Below the pieces are notes generated by a model. It was not told where the DNA came from. It did no database searches and was given only the letters and a program-made list of their open reading frames with translations. This document shows, piece by piece, positions 1 to 8,692 of a stretch of 64,000 nt of DNA (the stretch's first letter is position 1; each line of letters starts with the position of its first letter). The DNA is from Anabaena lutea FACHB-196 (GTDB lineage Bacteria > Cyanobacteriota > Cyanobacteriia > Cyanobacteriales > Nostocaceae). Location: the NCBI RefSeq assembly GCF_014698305.1, contig NZ_JACJST010000005.1:124001-188000 (forward strand), written 5' to 3'. The translations under genes were made by a program, and so were the position numbers.

Positions 1-1
1 A

Positions 2-775
2 GGAGATTCTCAATTTATTGGTCCGACAACACCCAATGTCAATGTAGTCAAGCAGCCGACAAGCCAACCTGATACCTCTGAACCTCAAGAATTTACTGAC
101 TTGAATAAAGTACCACCAGAATGGCGACAACACATTCAAGATTTAGCCTTATTAGGTGTATTATCCATAGATTCCCAGACTTCTAAAAGCAACTCTACCG
201 CTACAACCAACCAGTTGGAACCCAATAAAATTATTACCCGCAGAGAATACGCTCGTTGGCTAGTTGCTGCCAATAATGCCCTGTATAGTAATAATCCTGC
301 TAAACAAATTCGTTTGGCATCAGAAACCAACCAACCCGCTTTTAGAGATATTTTACCTAAAGATCCTGATTTTCCGGCAATTCAGGGTTTAGCAGAAGCT
401 GGATTAATTCCTAGTCCGTTATCTGGAGATGCGACAGCCATTTTATTTCGTCCTGATGCACCCTTAACACGGGAACAGTTGCTACTGTGGAAAGTACCTT
501 TAGATACTCGTCAAGCTTTACCTGCTGCCAACTTAGAAGCAGTCAAGCAAAGTTGGGGATTTCAAGATACAGAAAAAATTGACCCCAAGGCGTTAAGAGC
601 CGTTTTGGCTGATTTCCAAAATGCTGAACAAGCTAATATTCGGCGAGTATTTGGCTATACAACATTATTTCAACCCAAGAAACCGGTAACTCGTGCTGAA
701 GCTGGTGCAGCTTTGTGGTATTTCGGTACTCAGGGTGAGGGAATGTCAGCGACTGAAGCATTGAAATTAAAATAA
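2..775 (+). CDS. SLH-domain protein, 5' truncated by window edge
   Basis: The reading frame is open from base 2, so the true start lies upstream and the first visible TTG at 101 is unlikely to be the start. The visible 257 residues hold S-layer-homology-like repeats: an ITRREYARWLVAANN segment, then FRDILPKDPDFPAIQGLAEAGLI followed by FRPDAPLTREQLLLWK, and a last weaker copy near LFQPKKPVTRAEAGAALWY. The SLH family anchors envelope or porin-like proteins to peptidoglycan-linked polymers; in cyanobacteria similar proteins are often cell-surface lipoproteins. No membrane segment is visible in the part present. Family assignment is good; the specific role is unknown because the N-terminus is missing. 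Confidence 0.8.
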   Translation, partial: GDSQFIGPTTPNVNVVKQPTSQPDTSEPQEFTDLNKVPPEWRQHIQDLALLGVLSIDSQTSKSNSTATTNQLEPNKIITRREYARWLVAANNALYSNNPAKQIRLASETNQPAFRDILPKDPDFPAIQGLAEAGLIPSPLSGDATAILFRPDAPLTREQLLLWKVPLDTRQALPAANLEAVKQSWGFQDTEKIDPKALRAVLADFQNAEQANIRRVFGYTTLFQPKKPVTRAEAGAALWYFGTQGEGMSATEALKLK

Positions 776-1290
776 TTTGTAATTAAGTTTTTCAAAGATG
801 ATTTATACACCGCCACAAAACTTTCTGCTAAGTAAGTAGGCGAAAAGAAATCGAACTATGTTAGGTAAGGTAACAAATTTCCAAATTTCCTCGTAGTGAG
901 GCTGAAACCCTCACTAAAAACCTTTAATTACTTACGTTACTTTACTTACCAGTTATTGCTCTTTATGCTTCATAATTCCTTCACAATACACCCTCAATTA
1001 TAAATTTGAGGTGAATTTCAGCATTTTCATGGAATTTGGCTGAAATTTACGGAAGATTTCGATAGAAAATAAATATACTTACGTAAGTAAAATTGACAGT
1101 CTTGGTTGACTAAGCGCAAACTGGTAAAAGCAACTGAGTCTAAAAACCGTAACAACACTTAAATTGCAATATCATTTTCCGACTTTCTAAAGAGTTTTTT
1201 CACAACTCAGGGAATCACCTGTAGGTTTACTAATCCCTACAGATTTACGAATGTGTGAGATTCACAAAATATACAAGGAATGCCATCAGC
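776..1290. other. Intergenic spacer with a small hairpin and palindrome
   Basis: No gene seen. It holds a short hairpin at 894-916 (TAGTGAGG / CCTCACTA), several copies of an ACTTAC-type motif at 928-950 and a perfect 14-bp palindrome at 1076-1089. This spacer is probably the upstream control region of the GDSL hydrolase gene. Confidence 0.5.
1076..1089. promoter_or_regulatory. 14-bp perfect palindrome upstream of GDSL gene
   Basis: TACTTACGTAAGTA reads identically on both strands. It sits about 200 bp upstream of the GDSL hydrolase start, and half-sites of the same sequence recur at 928-950. The symmetry suggests a dimeric DNA-binding protein site, but no known regulator is recognised. Confidence 0.25.
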
Positions 1291-2388
1291 ATGAAAAAAC
1301 AAGTTATAGCGGCTGGGTTTATTCTGTTCTCTTTCATGTTGCCGCTGAAAGCCTCTGCTGCAAATTTTAGCAATTTTTATGTATTTGGCGATAGTCTTTC
1401 TGATACAGGTAACGCTTTTAATTTTACTCAAAGTTTAGGAAATCAAGTACCAGTTTTACCACCAAATCCACCTTACTTTGATGGACGTTTTTCTAATAAT
1501 AAAATTTGGGTGGATTACCTGGGAGATAGCCTAAATTTAACACCGACTCCATTCACAACCCTGGGTAGTCCTCCTTTAAATACTACTATTCTCAACCAGA
1601 GTATCAACTTCGCTGTCGGTGGTGCTAGTTCTGGTTTAGGTAACGCAGTTTTTCCTAATGTACCGTTACCGGGAGTATTAGAGCAAGTGGCTTTGTTTAC
1701 CCAACCATTCTTAACAACGAATCAAAAGCTTGACCCCAATGCGCTATATGCTGTGTGGGGAGGTGGCAATGATTACGTGTTTGGGGCTGCTCCTAATACT
1801 AATCAAACAGTCCAAAATTTATCAACAGCTATAGATTCTTTAGCTAAAGCAGGGGCTAAAAATATCATGGTATTTAACTTACCAGATTTGGGTAAAACTC
1901 CGTTGGCATTGGCTACGCAGCAATCCCAAAATTTGACTGCTTTAACAATTGACCATAACAATAAGTTGGCGGAAAATCTGAGCTTATTCAAAAGCAACAA
2001 ATCCGACCTTTATTTGATTAATGTTGATGTGTTTTCGCTATTTAATCAAGTTGTAGACAATCCTGGAAACTTTGGTTTTACAAATGTTACTAACTCTTGT
2101 GTTGTCGGTGATTTCACTAACATATACAGTGTATGTAACACCAATGAACAAAATGATTTTCTATTTTTTGACAGCTTACATCCTACAACAAATGCCCATC
2201 ATCTCATAGCAGATGCCGCACTCTCAGCAATCTCACATAAATCTGTTCCTGAACCTTCAGCAGCATTAGGAATGTTGGCATTTGGGGCTTTGGGAGCGAC
2301 AGGAGTGATGAAGCGCAAAAAAAAGGCGATTAATTCAACAAATCAGGTTCTTGTCGGACAATCATTTCATACAAAGGTTGAAAGCTAA
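1291..2388 (+). CDS. Secreted SGNH/GDSL hydrolase with PEP-CTERM sorting signal
   Basis: Likely an esterase/lipase of the GDSL family acting outside the cytoplasm. The ATG at 1291 is preferred over an upstream GTG because MKKQVIAAG begins a clean signal peptide ending near KASA, and AAGGA lies upstream. Block I is FGDSLSDTGN with the nucleophilic Ser; the GGND block and a C-terminal DSLHPT block with the catalytic Asp/His are also present. Near the C-terminus a VPEPSAALGMLAFGALG segment followed by MKRKKK is a PEP-CTERM signal for exosortase. About 20 residues follow the basic cluster, which is unusual, and this tail overlaps the convergent aldolase gene by 59 bp. Confidence 0.85.
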   Translation: MKKQVIAAGFILFSFMLPLKASAANFSNFYVFGDSLSDTGNAFNFTQSLGNQVPVLPPNPPYFDGRFSNNKIWVDYLGDSLNLTPTPFTTLGSPPLNTTILNQSINFAVGGASSGLGNAVFPNVPLPGVLEQVALFTQPFLTTNQKLDPNALYAVWGGGNDYVFGAAPNTNQTVQNLSTAIDSLAKAGAKNIMVFNLPDLGKTPLALATQQSQNLTALTIDHNNKLAENLSLFKSNKSDLYLINVDVFSLFNQVVDNPGNFGFTNVTNSCVVGDFTNIYSVCNTNEQNDFLFFDSLHPTTNAHHLIADAALSAISHKSVPEPSAALGMLAFGALGATGVMKRKKKAINSTNQVLVGQSFHTKVES

Positions 2389-3097
2389 ACCAACCTAATT
2401 CATGGGAACCCACCTGGCTCTGGGTCAAACTAGCATACTCTGGTTTGATAGGGCTAGGTTTTCCAGCAGATTCCGCTAATAATTGAGCTTGACAAGAACG
2501 CTCCATTGTGATAAACCACCAAGCAGCTTCATCAATGGAGTGACCTACTGTCAGTAAGCCGTGGTTTTTGAGAATAATGGCTTTATTATTACCTAAAGTT
2601 TGGGCAATCCGCCGTCCTTCTTTTGGGTCGAGGACAACGCCTGTATAGTCATCAAACAGGCTATGGTTTTGGTAAAATGCACAAGCATCTTGGGTGATAG
2701 GGTCAAGGAGACGACCGAGACTAGACCAGCTTTTGCCGTAGATAGAATGGGCATGGGCTGCGGCTACTACGTCGGGACGAGTAGCATGAACCTGAGAATG
2801 AATAGCAAAGGCCGCTCGATTGACGGGACGGTTGCCGTGAATTACTTCACCTTCATGGTTAACTAAGATCAAGTCGCTGACTCTAATTAAACCAAAGTGC
2901 ATTCCGAAGGGATTGACCCAAAAGTGTTCTGGGTTTTCTGGGTCACGTGCAGTAATATGACCTGCAACACCTTCATCAAACCCAAAACGGGAAAATAGGC
3001 GGAATGCTGCTGCTAGGCGTTGTTGGCGATGTAGTCGTTCTTCTTCAACGGTGGTAAATGTTGGTATTTGAGGTGTGTTGGGCTTTGTAGTTTGCAT
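2330..3097 (-). CDS. Class II aldolase/adducin family protein
   Basis: A 255-aa cytoplasmic protein of the class II aldolase/adducin family, whose members include fuculose-phosphate aldolase and epimerases that use a divalent metal. The metal-binding histidines are visible in AAHAHS (two His) and in ILKNHGLL (third His), and the GFDEGVAGHITARDP region is the usual substrate loop. Members with an R..R..LAAAFRLFSRFGFDEG N-terminus are common and are generally annotated only to family level, so the substrate cannot be given. Its 3' end overlaps the convergent GDSL gene by 59 bp. The length is normal, suggesting this gene is intact and the neighbour has been extended into it. Confidence 0.85.
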   Translation of the reverse strand: MQTTKPNTPQIPTFTTVEEERLHRQQRLAAAFRLFSRFGFDEGVAGHITARDPENPEHFWVNPFGMHFGLIRVSDLILVNHEGEVIHGNRPVNRAAFAIHSQVHATRPDVVAAAHAHSIYGKSWSSLGRLLDPITQDACAFYQNHSLFDDYTGVVLDPKEGRRIAQTLGNNKAIILKNHGLLTVGHSIDEAAWWFITMERSCQAQLLAESAGKPSPIKPEYASLTQSQVGSHELGWFSFQPLYEMIVRQEPDLLN

Positions 3098-3228
3098 TTT
3101 GACAGTTACTTTTTTATATTTTTCTGTAGGGTTAATATTTATCTATTTTTTAGATTCAACTAGTATTTATTCTCATGTAAATAAAGGATAAACTTGATTC
3201 ATATTGTTTGTATATTTGTAGAGGCAAC

Positions 3229-3866
3229 TTAGGAATTGTCCTTACAGATGCTTGTACAAAATTTTAATATTAAATCTTTTGGTTTTTCACCAGACAAAAG
3301 CAAACTTGCCAACAGAGTTAAATCTAAATCGGGTAAAATTTCACTTGTTGATATTTTCTCATACTTATCACCCCGCAGAAAATATAACGAAAATTGATGA
3401 TTCTTCCAAAACCAAACTTCCGGTACACCAAAACCTTGATAAATTAATAAATCATCAATTCCTCCACTGGTGACAACTACCTTAATAGCCAGGTCAGGAA
3501 CAGATTTTTCAGAATCAAAACAATAACACTCATCTGGTTCAATACCTCTAGCGGAAGTTTCCTTTCTAAAAGTAGTTTATCCTAGAGGATAAAAATCAAT
3601 ATCTTTTTCTATAAAATAGGTTTCTAATAATAAAGCAATTAGCTTTTTATCAAACTCATCGTGACGACTAAGAGACATTATTTCTAAAGTACCTTCTAAA
3701 TATTTAAACCGATAATGAGAAGTATTTTTAAATTGCTGTAACAGCGTCTCATAATATTCCAGTTAATCCCATTCATCAGTAAAATTTGGACAGAATCAAC
3801 ATTATCTAATGCTGATTGACTTGTTAATTCTTCCCAGCGACTAAATTTTTCTAGTAAACCTAACAT
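3229..3866 (-). pseudogene. Uma2-family endonuclease-like pseudogene
   Basis: Translating the minus strand by hand gives a broken Uma2 (DUF820, PD-(D/E)XK-like) protein. The start MLGLLEKFSRWEEL is followed by a frame change near 3755 (before YYETLLQQF). An in-frame TAA lies at 3577-3579, in the middle of DIDFYPLG*TTFRKE where the family has a serine or similar. The rest, RGIEPDECYCF, VPDLAIKVVVTSGGIDDLLIYQ and GVPEVWFWK, is typical of the family. One frameshift plus one stop make it non-functional as a full protein. Uma2 proteins are abundant in multicopy in cyanobacteria; their role is unclear. Confidence 0.75.
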
Positions 3867-3868
3867 TG

Positions 3869-4105
3869 TCACTGCTCCAAACTTGCTTTAGTTTCAGATA
3901 TGATCTCAGCAACCCGCCTATCTTTCTCTAAGATATCAGTTTTATTACCAGCATCCCCAAAAGGTTGTGCATCTGCTCTAGTTTGATGATAAAATTCCCT
4001 AAAATTATAATTACAAGCATTTTGATTTTCTTCTCAATTCCGCCACCATGATACACATTCAGCAAAATCTTCATCCTGTATCGGCTTAGTTGTAAGTTTT
4101 TCATC
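3869..4105 (-). pseudogene. Remnant resembling the C-terminus of HsdM (type I methyltransferase)
   Basis: On the minus strand a short open stretch reads PIQDEDFAECVSWWRN, an in-frame TGA at 4034-4036, then EENQNACNYNFREFYHQT and a helical tail ending VAEIISETKASLEQ. This pattern (FAEC..WW..REEN followed by a coiled C-terminal helix) is what I recall of type I restriction-modification methyltransferase C-termini. No catalytic NPPF region is present, so at most the last ~80 residues survive. It lies between the 395-aa gene and the Uma2 pseudogene in the same orientation. Assignment is by recalled family resemblance, hence moderate confidence. Confidence 0.5.
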
Positions 4106-4144
4106 TTTCTAGTAAGATTGTTTCATCATTATTGTTAGATATAA

Positions 4145-5332
4145 TTACTTATCATTTTTATCATCTGCCATAAAGAAGATAATTCTATCAATTATTAGAA
4201 TTAAACGTAAGGAACTTATAGCAGTACCAAAATTTGTTTGTATTCCGTGGCATATTCCATGACGATTAAGTTGATTTTCTTCATCTCGTTCTGAATGATA
4301 ATCATCATACAGATAAGCAATTACCTTGGGGAAATTTTCATTATTGAGTAAATCTACAAAATTTCCCATAATTTTATTCTGTTCTTTCCATTTTATTGCT
4401 AATTTATCTGCTGCATCTTGAATACAGTCTTGATCTAGGGGACTTAAGTTAACTTTAATGTTAGCCTCTTTTACTGCATCTTTTAATAATCCTTCAACTT
4501 GTGGCATTAGTGTAGATACACTTAAATAATATTTTCTTTCTAAATGGGCTGTAATTGCTTCCTTTAATATACCAATTCTTTTGTTAACATTACTATTTTC
4601 TTTCTCTATCCAAGATTCTAAAGTTTCTTCAATTCTGGATGATACCATTAATTTATTCAAGAAAATTTCATCCTTTGTTAGACCTTTTTCCTGTCCATCA
4701 TGAATTTTCAAAATAGTTCTCCATTCAAAATTTGAAGTGGGTAAAATCCATATAGGTGGAATTTCAACAATTTCATTATTTACATCTTTATGAGTAAGTG
4801 CATATTCAATGGTTCTAATAACATTAGAATCAATCGAATTACTCATTTTAAGAAGTTCTTGCCAAATCTTAGAAATTTCAATGTCATAATATTTGTAATT
4901 CTCATCTTGTTGTATAAATTCTCTTAGTTGTCCCCCAGATATTTTTTCCGTATTATCTCTTTTAGGTATAAAAATCTCCCTTTGAGAATATTTGTATTCA
5001 CCTTCTTCTATAAATTCTTCTTGCACAATTACTTTTACTTGTTCTGTAACATCTTTTTTACTTAATTCTGAGGACTTCGTAACACTTTCTAATAAACTAT
5101 CTATTGAAGTAGTTATGGAACAAAATAATAAATCATCATCCTGCATTTCAAGAAGATAATAGTGGATTTGACTCGAAATAGTATTGATCTTGCCTAATAA
5201 GCATTTTAAATATTTCTTTTTATTTTCTTCTTTGTAATACTTCTTATCGATAATTATTTGTAAATATGACACTATCCTTGATTGAAAAGATTTTAAGGCA
5301 AGAATTTTTATTTCATTATCTGAATAATTCAC
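4145..5332 (-). CDS. Hypothetical protein with C-terminal RX4H (HEPN-like) motif
   Basis: An intact 395-aa AT-rich gene that I do not recognise as a named family. The N-terminal two thirds is rich in Lys, Glu and Ile, without membrane segments or a P-loop. The C-terminus contains LNRHGICHGIQTNFG followed by a hydrophobic helix (SSLRLILIIDRIIFF). The R-x4-H spacing in a helical C-terminal domain resembles HEPN ribonuclease domains and the NRHxxxHG segment of some abortive-infection-like proteins; this is inference. Its neighbours are decayed type I restriction remnants on both sides, so it sits where defence cargo would be expected. Alternatively it may be an ordinary island gene of no defensive role. 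Confidence 0.6.
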   Translation of the reverse strand: MNYSDNEIKILALKSFQSRIVSYLQIIIDKKYYKEENKKKYLKCLLGKINTISSQIHYYLLEMQDDDLLFCSITTSIDSLLESVTKSSELSKKDVTEQVKVIVQEEFIEEGEYKYSQREIFIPKRDNTEKISGGQLREFIQQDENYKYYDIEISKIWQELLKMSNSIDSNVIRTIEYALTHKDVNNEIVEIPPIWILPTSNFEWRTILKIHDGQEKGLTKDEIFLNKLMVSSRIEETLESWIEKENSNVNKRIGILKEAITAHLERKYYLSVSTLMPQVEGLLKDAVKEANIKVNLSPLDQDCIQDAADKLAIKWKEQNKIMGNFVDLLNNENFPKVIAYLYDDYHSERDEENQLNRHGICHGIQTNFGTAISSLRLILIIDRIIFFMADDKNDK

Positions 5333-5374
5333 TATAAACTCCTAATTAATAAACTTAAGGTTTTTTTTGATAAA

Positions 5375-5583
5375 TTACGCCGAATATAATAAACTTTGCA
5401 ATTGATTTACAGCTTCCTTTAATTCCTGAACACCCCCAAATTGTTCAGCAATTTCAACTACATTACCATAATTATCAAACTCCCGATTAGCCTTAAAAAT
5501 CGTGGGAATATTAAACTCCTCAACCCCCTTCTCTGCATACTTATCCAAAAGTATTTCTAAAATTGTCCTAGGAGAAAGCAAAA
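5375..5583 (-). pseudogene. Remnant of HsdR C-terminus (type I restriction endonuclease)
   Basis: The last ~68 residues of a minus-strand open frame read SPRTILEILLDKYAEKG, FNIPTIFK and NYGNVVEIAEQFGG, ending in LKEAVNQLQSLLYSA. This is the characteristic C-terminal helical domain of EcoEI-type HsdR subunits. The open frame extends upstream to 5764, but that part (rich in Leu/Ile/Phe) does not resemble HsdR and no helicase motifs are present, so only the tail remains. It lies 27 bp or so beyond the 3' end of the tRNA-Thr gene, consistent with an inserted and largely deleted restriction locus. Confidence 0.65.
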
Positions 5584-5790
5584 GAACTAGCGATAAACGC
5601 CTCTCAATCTCGAAAAGCCTGATTGACAAAACACCGAACCTTGATAATAGAATAAGAATATTTAAACAATAGAAGGAATGCACCAGTTTCAACACCCTTC
5701 CCGGAGAGGGTTTAATAAGGGCAAATAAAATGATATCGCAGTCAAATAACTTGACAATCGACACAAAACTTAAATTTTTCGCTTAATTAA

Positions 5791-5862
<72 letters not shown>

Positions 5863-5895
5863 ATATACAGTAAAATATAATAACATAATTTATTG

Positions 5896-6165
5896 ATGAT
5901 GGAACAAAATTCTCCAAAAAATCTCAAACCTCAACAATATGCCCGCCTGAAAGCAGAATCGATAGCGCCTTATCGTGGTTTGCGGCAATTTATCTATGTA
6001 GGTGTTGGCGCTTCCGGTTTTATTGGTGCATTTGTATTCTTTTTCCAACTACTAGCGGGTAGGAATATTGACAGTACTTTACCTAACTTCGCACTGCAAG
6101 TGGGAATAGTCACTCTGATGATATTTCTTTGGAAATGGGACAAACGCCGTCAACCACCTTTGTAG
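5896..6165 (+). CDS. DUF3493 small membrane protein
   Basis: An 89-aa protein with the family signature ARLKAESIAPYRGLRQFIY followed by a glycine-rich first membrane helix (VGVGASGFIGAFVFFFQLL). A second hydrophobic helix (ALQVGIVTLMIFLWKW) and a basic tail follow. DUF3493 proteins are found in cyanobacteria and plastids and are related to low-PSII-accumulation/Rep27-type factors, so a thylakoid role is plausible but not shown by the sequence. Start could be either ATG of the tandem pair at 5896 and 5899. It is divergent from the tRNA gene and is followed by a clear terminator hairpin. Confidence 0.8.
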   Translation: MMEQNSPKNLKPQQYARLKAESIAPYRGLRQFIYVGVGASGFIGAFVFFFQLLAGRNIDSTLPNFALQVGIVTLMIFLWKWDKRRQPPL

Positions 6166-6198
6166 CTGATAAAAATTAAATAAAAATCAAAATATATT

Positions 6199-6238
6199 CA
6201 GCACCAGACTAAAATTTGGTTTGTAGTCTGGCGCTTTT
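6199..6238. terminator. Hairpin terminator between convergent genes
   Basis: A stem formed by GCACCAGACTA and TAGTCTGGCGC with a 12-nt loop, followed on the plus strand by CTTTTGG. It lies between the DUF3493 gene and the convergent SLH protein gene and may serve both. Confidence 0.7.
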
Positions 6239-6254
6239 GGTTCTCCAACTCAGT

Positions 6255-7886
6255 TTACTGAGCAGTGACTAAATAGGGAGAGGAAATTGGTTGGGCCCTG
6301 CCAGCATTGACGAGTGCCTGGTAAACAAAGGCCGCAATTTCTGCTCTGGTAGCTTGGCGATTAGGATCAAGTTGTTGAACTGTGGGATAGTTAATCACTA
6401 ATTGCCGTATAGTAGCCGCAGCAACTGGTCCAGCGGCATAATTGGGGATTTGAGCAGCATCAGAGTAAAAGCTGAGTACGGTGTTATTGTTAGCAGTGAA
6501 GTTCAAACCATTAGCTAGAGCCACTAATGCCTGCACTCTGGGAATTTCCTGTTGTGGTCTAAAATTACCATCGGGATAGCCAGAGACAAATTGACTTTCA
6601 TAAGCTGATTGAATTGCCCCATAAGCCCAAAAATTGCTTTTTACATCCTTGAAATTAATTGCAGGGCGTTTAGAGATGGGTGTTAAAGCTTTAGTGATAA
6701 TGGTGGCGAATTGAGCGCGAGTTACAGGCTCATTTGGTTTAAAACTGCCATCTGGGAAGCCTGCAATAATATTTTGGGAAGCTAAAGCTTCAATATAGGC
6801 TTTTGCCCAGTAACCGGTAGGCACATCCTTAAAAGTAGTAGGTTGACCAGGTGGTGCTTCAACAGTTACAGCCACAAAATCTACTGCACCGAAAATTTTC
6901 TTTTCATTGATGTCGTTGCCAACGGCAAGAATCCTTTGCGATTTGGTGGAATTGTTCAAGTCATAACGAACATTATCACGGATGAGATTATTACCCGGAT
7001 TATCATTAGTACCGAGGTTGGGGAGAGCATTGACAGTGGCTACAATTCCATCTCGCGTATTATTTTGAATTACATTTTTACTCAGTGAGGGTTGAGCCGA
7101 TTCCGAGATAAAAATGCCGTCTTTGTTTTGGACGATTTGATTTTCTGTAACTAGAGGTGTGGAATTACCACCAATAGCCAAACCAAAACCCGTATCCTGA
7201 AATAAATTATTGCGAATTAATCCTTGGGCAGATTTAGTTATTGAAATCCCATTGCCTTGATTTTTAAAAAAGACGTTGTTTTCAATTTTGGGATTTCCTG
7301 TACCTGTAACAAAAATCCCCTCTCTCGCGCTGTTAGCAAAAGTACTATTTTTGATAGTGGGATTACTTGACTCTACCCACACAGCAGTACCCCTTTGATT
7401 GGGGTTGGTAACAGCAACACCCGTAATAGTAGTGTTATTCTCAGCCAGAATTGTAATATCTTGTCTAGCAAAGGTACGACTAGTGTAATAACCACCGCCT
7501 ATAATCAATGTTCCTTGACCTTTAGTAGACTCATTCCCTTGAAGCGTGACTCCTGGTTTGAGTAACAGCGGGAAGCTTTCTCCAGAGTCTTTGGTGTAAC
7601 TTCCCGGAGCTAGTTGAATAATTGTGCCGGGTTTGGCTTGAGAGAGGGCAAAGGTAATGGTTTTGTAGGGTGCAGTTGTCGTAGTCCCAGCACCAGAAGT
7701 ATTTGCACCATTGATTGGGTTAACATAAATCACTGTTGCATTTGCTGGAACCTGCGCCGTTAAGGTTGGGGTAGCACCAGCATTAACCTGAGTAGGCAGT
7801 AGTAGAGAACCAGCCGCAAGAACTAGCAAAGCTGTGAAGCTTGTGGGCAAGGATAGAGTAGAGATGTGAAAACCTCTATATTTCAT
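6255..7886 (-). CDS. Secreted DUF1565 beta-helix protein with SLH repeats
   Basis: A 543-aa envelope protein. Residues 1-36 form a signal peptide (hydrophobic core TALLVLAAGSLLLP, cleavage after VNA). Residues ~50-130 are a DUF1565 domain (YVNPINGANTSGAG, APYKTITFALSQAKPGT, LLKPGVTLQGN). Residues ~130-330 form a right-handed parallel beta-helix with repeated N.I..N.F..N type turns. Residues ~345-530 hold SLH repeats (FKDVPTGYWAKAYIEALA, GFPDGSFKPNEPVTRAQFA, FKDVKSNFWAYGAIQSAYE, GYPDGNFRPQQ). The SLH part should bind the cell wall while the helix could bind or modify polysaccharide. No enzymatic residues can be assigned. Confidence 0.88.
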   Translation of the reverse strand: MKYRGFHISTLSLPTSFTALLVLAAGSLLLPTQVNAGATPTLTAQVPANATVIYVNPINGANTSGAGTTTTAPYKTITFALSQAKPGTIIQLAPGSYTKDSGESFPLLLKPGVTLQGNESTKGQGTLIIGGGYYTSRTFARQDITILAENNTTITGVAVTNPNQRGTAVWVESSNPTIKNSTFANSAREGIFVTGTGNPKIENNVFFKNQGNGISITKSAQGLIRNNLFQDTGFGLAIGGNSTPLVTENQIVQNKDGIFISESAQPSLSKNVIQNNTRDGIVATVNALPNLGTNDNPGNNLIRDNVRYDLNNSTKSQRILAVGNDINEKKIFGAVDFVAVTVEAPPGQPTTFKDVPTGYWAKAYIEALASQNIIAGFPDGSFKPNEPVTRAQFATIITKALTPISKRPAINFKDVKSNFWAYGAIQSAYESQFVSGYPDGNFRPQQEIPRVQALVALANGLNFTANNNTVLSFYSDAAQIPNYAAGPVAAATIRQLVINYPTVQQLDPNRQATRAEIAAFVYQALVNAGRAQPISSPYLVTAQ

Positions 7887-8494
7887 TTTTATTTTTCTGA
7901 ATTTGCTTAATTACGGTACTTTTAACACAGTTTAAGGGAACAGATGTATAGCTGTGAAACCCATGCCAAACTATACCGAATGATCAGCACTTCATCAGCG
8001 AAAATAATTATTAAAAAACAATACGGTTCAGTTAGGGAACACCAAAAAATAAATTACCCAAAAATCGTAGGGTGGGTATGGCTACGCCACGCAGGCTATA
8101 GGACGGTAGTCCGTAACCCACCATAAATTTAGGGGATAATGGTGGGTTACACGCTCGCCCTAGCCAAGCCTAGCCCGCAGGGCTACACCCACCCTACAAA
8201 TTGGGGATTTTTCTATTTGGAAGTCCCTTATGGCAGTTACAGATCCAGTTAGTTTTTATACACTGTCCATGTAACTCAGAAACAGATACACTTTCAACGC
8301 TGTGAAGAGTTTTCTGGTCTAACCTTAGCCACAACCCTTAGACTAGGGATTTATCTGAACCGTATGGGATGAAAAAAGGTAATTTTCTGGTTATTGTGAA
8401 ATTTTATTATGGAAAGTTGCGTGTGAATTTGTGAGAAATAGGTTCTTATTCACTCCACGCGGTTTTAACAAGTCTCCAATGATTGACTGAGCTT
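7887..8494. other. Intergenic region with nested inverted repeat
   Basis: No convincing gene. The 132-bp nested inverted repeat at 8067-8198 occupies its centre; the open frame at 7944-8126 is produced by that repeat and looks spurious. The part near 7890-7940 should contain the promoter of the divergent minus-strand SLH protein gene. Confidence 0.5.
8067..8198. repeat. Nested inverted-repeat element
   Basis: The outer arms GTAGGGTGGGT and ACCCACCCTAC enclose a second pair, GTAACCCACCA (8113) and TGGTGGGTTAC (8140). Between them lie related GCTACGCCACGCAGGCTA and TAGCCCGCAGGGCTA segments that also pair. The whole unit can fold into one long cruciform/hairpin. Such GGGTGGGTTACG-type units are dispersed in Nostoc-type genomes, so this is probably a small non-autonomous or palindromic repeat. 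Confidence 0.65.
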
Positions 8495-8692
8495 TTAATA
8501 AGCTAAAGTTTCTAAAGTTTCTCGTAAATACTTTTGGACTTGCTGTTCTAGGCGCAGACCCTGTAATTGAGCGTTACACTCTAGTTGCCAGCTTTGGAAA
8601 CCCGAACTAGCAGAGATTACATATTTAAGGTTGTGCCAAATTTGAGTATCACGAGAAAATTGGCCGTTGCTAGAAGCTGAAATTTGAGCCAT
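8495..8692 (-). CDS. Small conserved-looking hypothetical protein (65 aa)
   Basis: A 65-aa soluble protein with a good ribosome binding site (GAGGGA, 6 nt before ATG). Sequence features are a polar N-terminus, a WHNLKYVISASSGFQSW core and a charged helical end (LEQQVQKYLRETLETLAY). It resembles small hypothetical proteins of Nostocales that I recall but cannot name; no function is assigned. It lies between repeat-rich spacers and is not obviously in an operon. Confidence 0.6.
   Translation of the reverse strand: MAQISASSNGQFSRDTQIWHNLKYVISASSGFQSWQLECNAQLQGLRLEQQVQKYLRETLETLAY

Noticed and set aside
3252-3473. 73-aa plus-strand frame
   Set aside because: It is antisense to the recognisable Uma2 pseudogene, so only the minus strand is meaningful.
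7944-8126. 60-aa open frame on the plus strand
   Set aside because: Half of it translates the nested inverted repeat, there is no ribosome binding site and composition is not protein-like.
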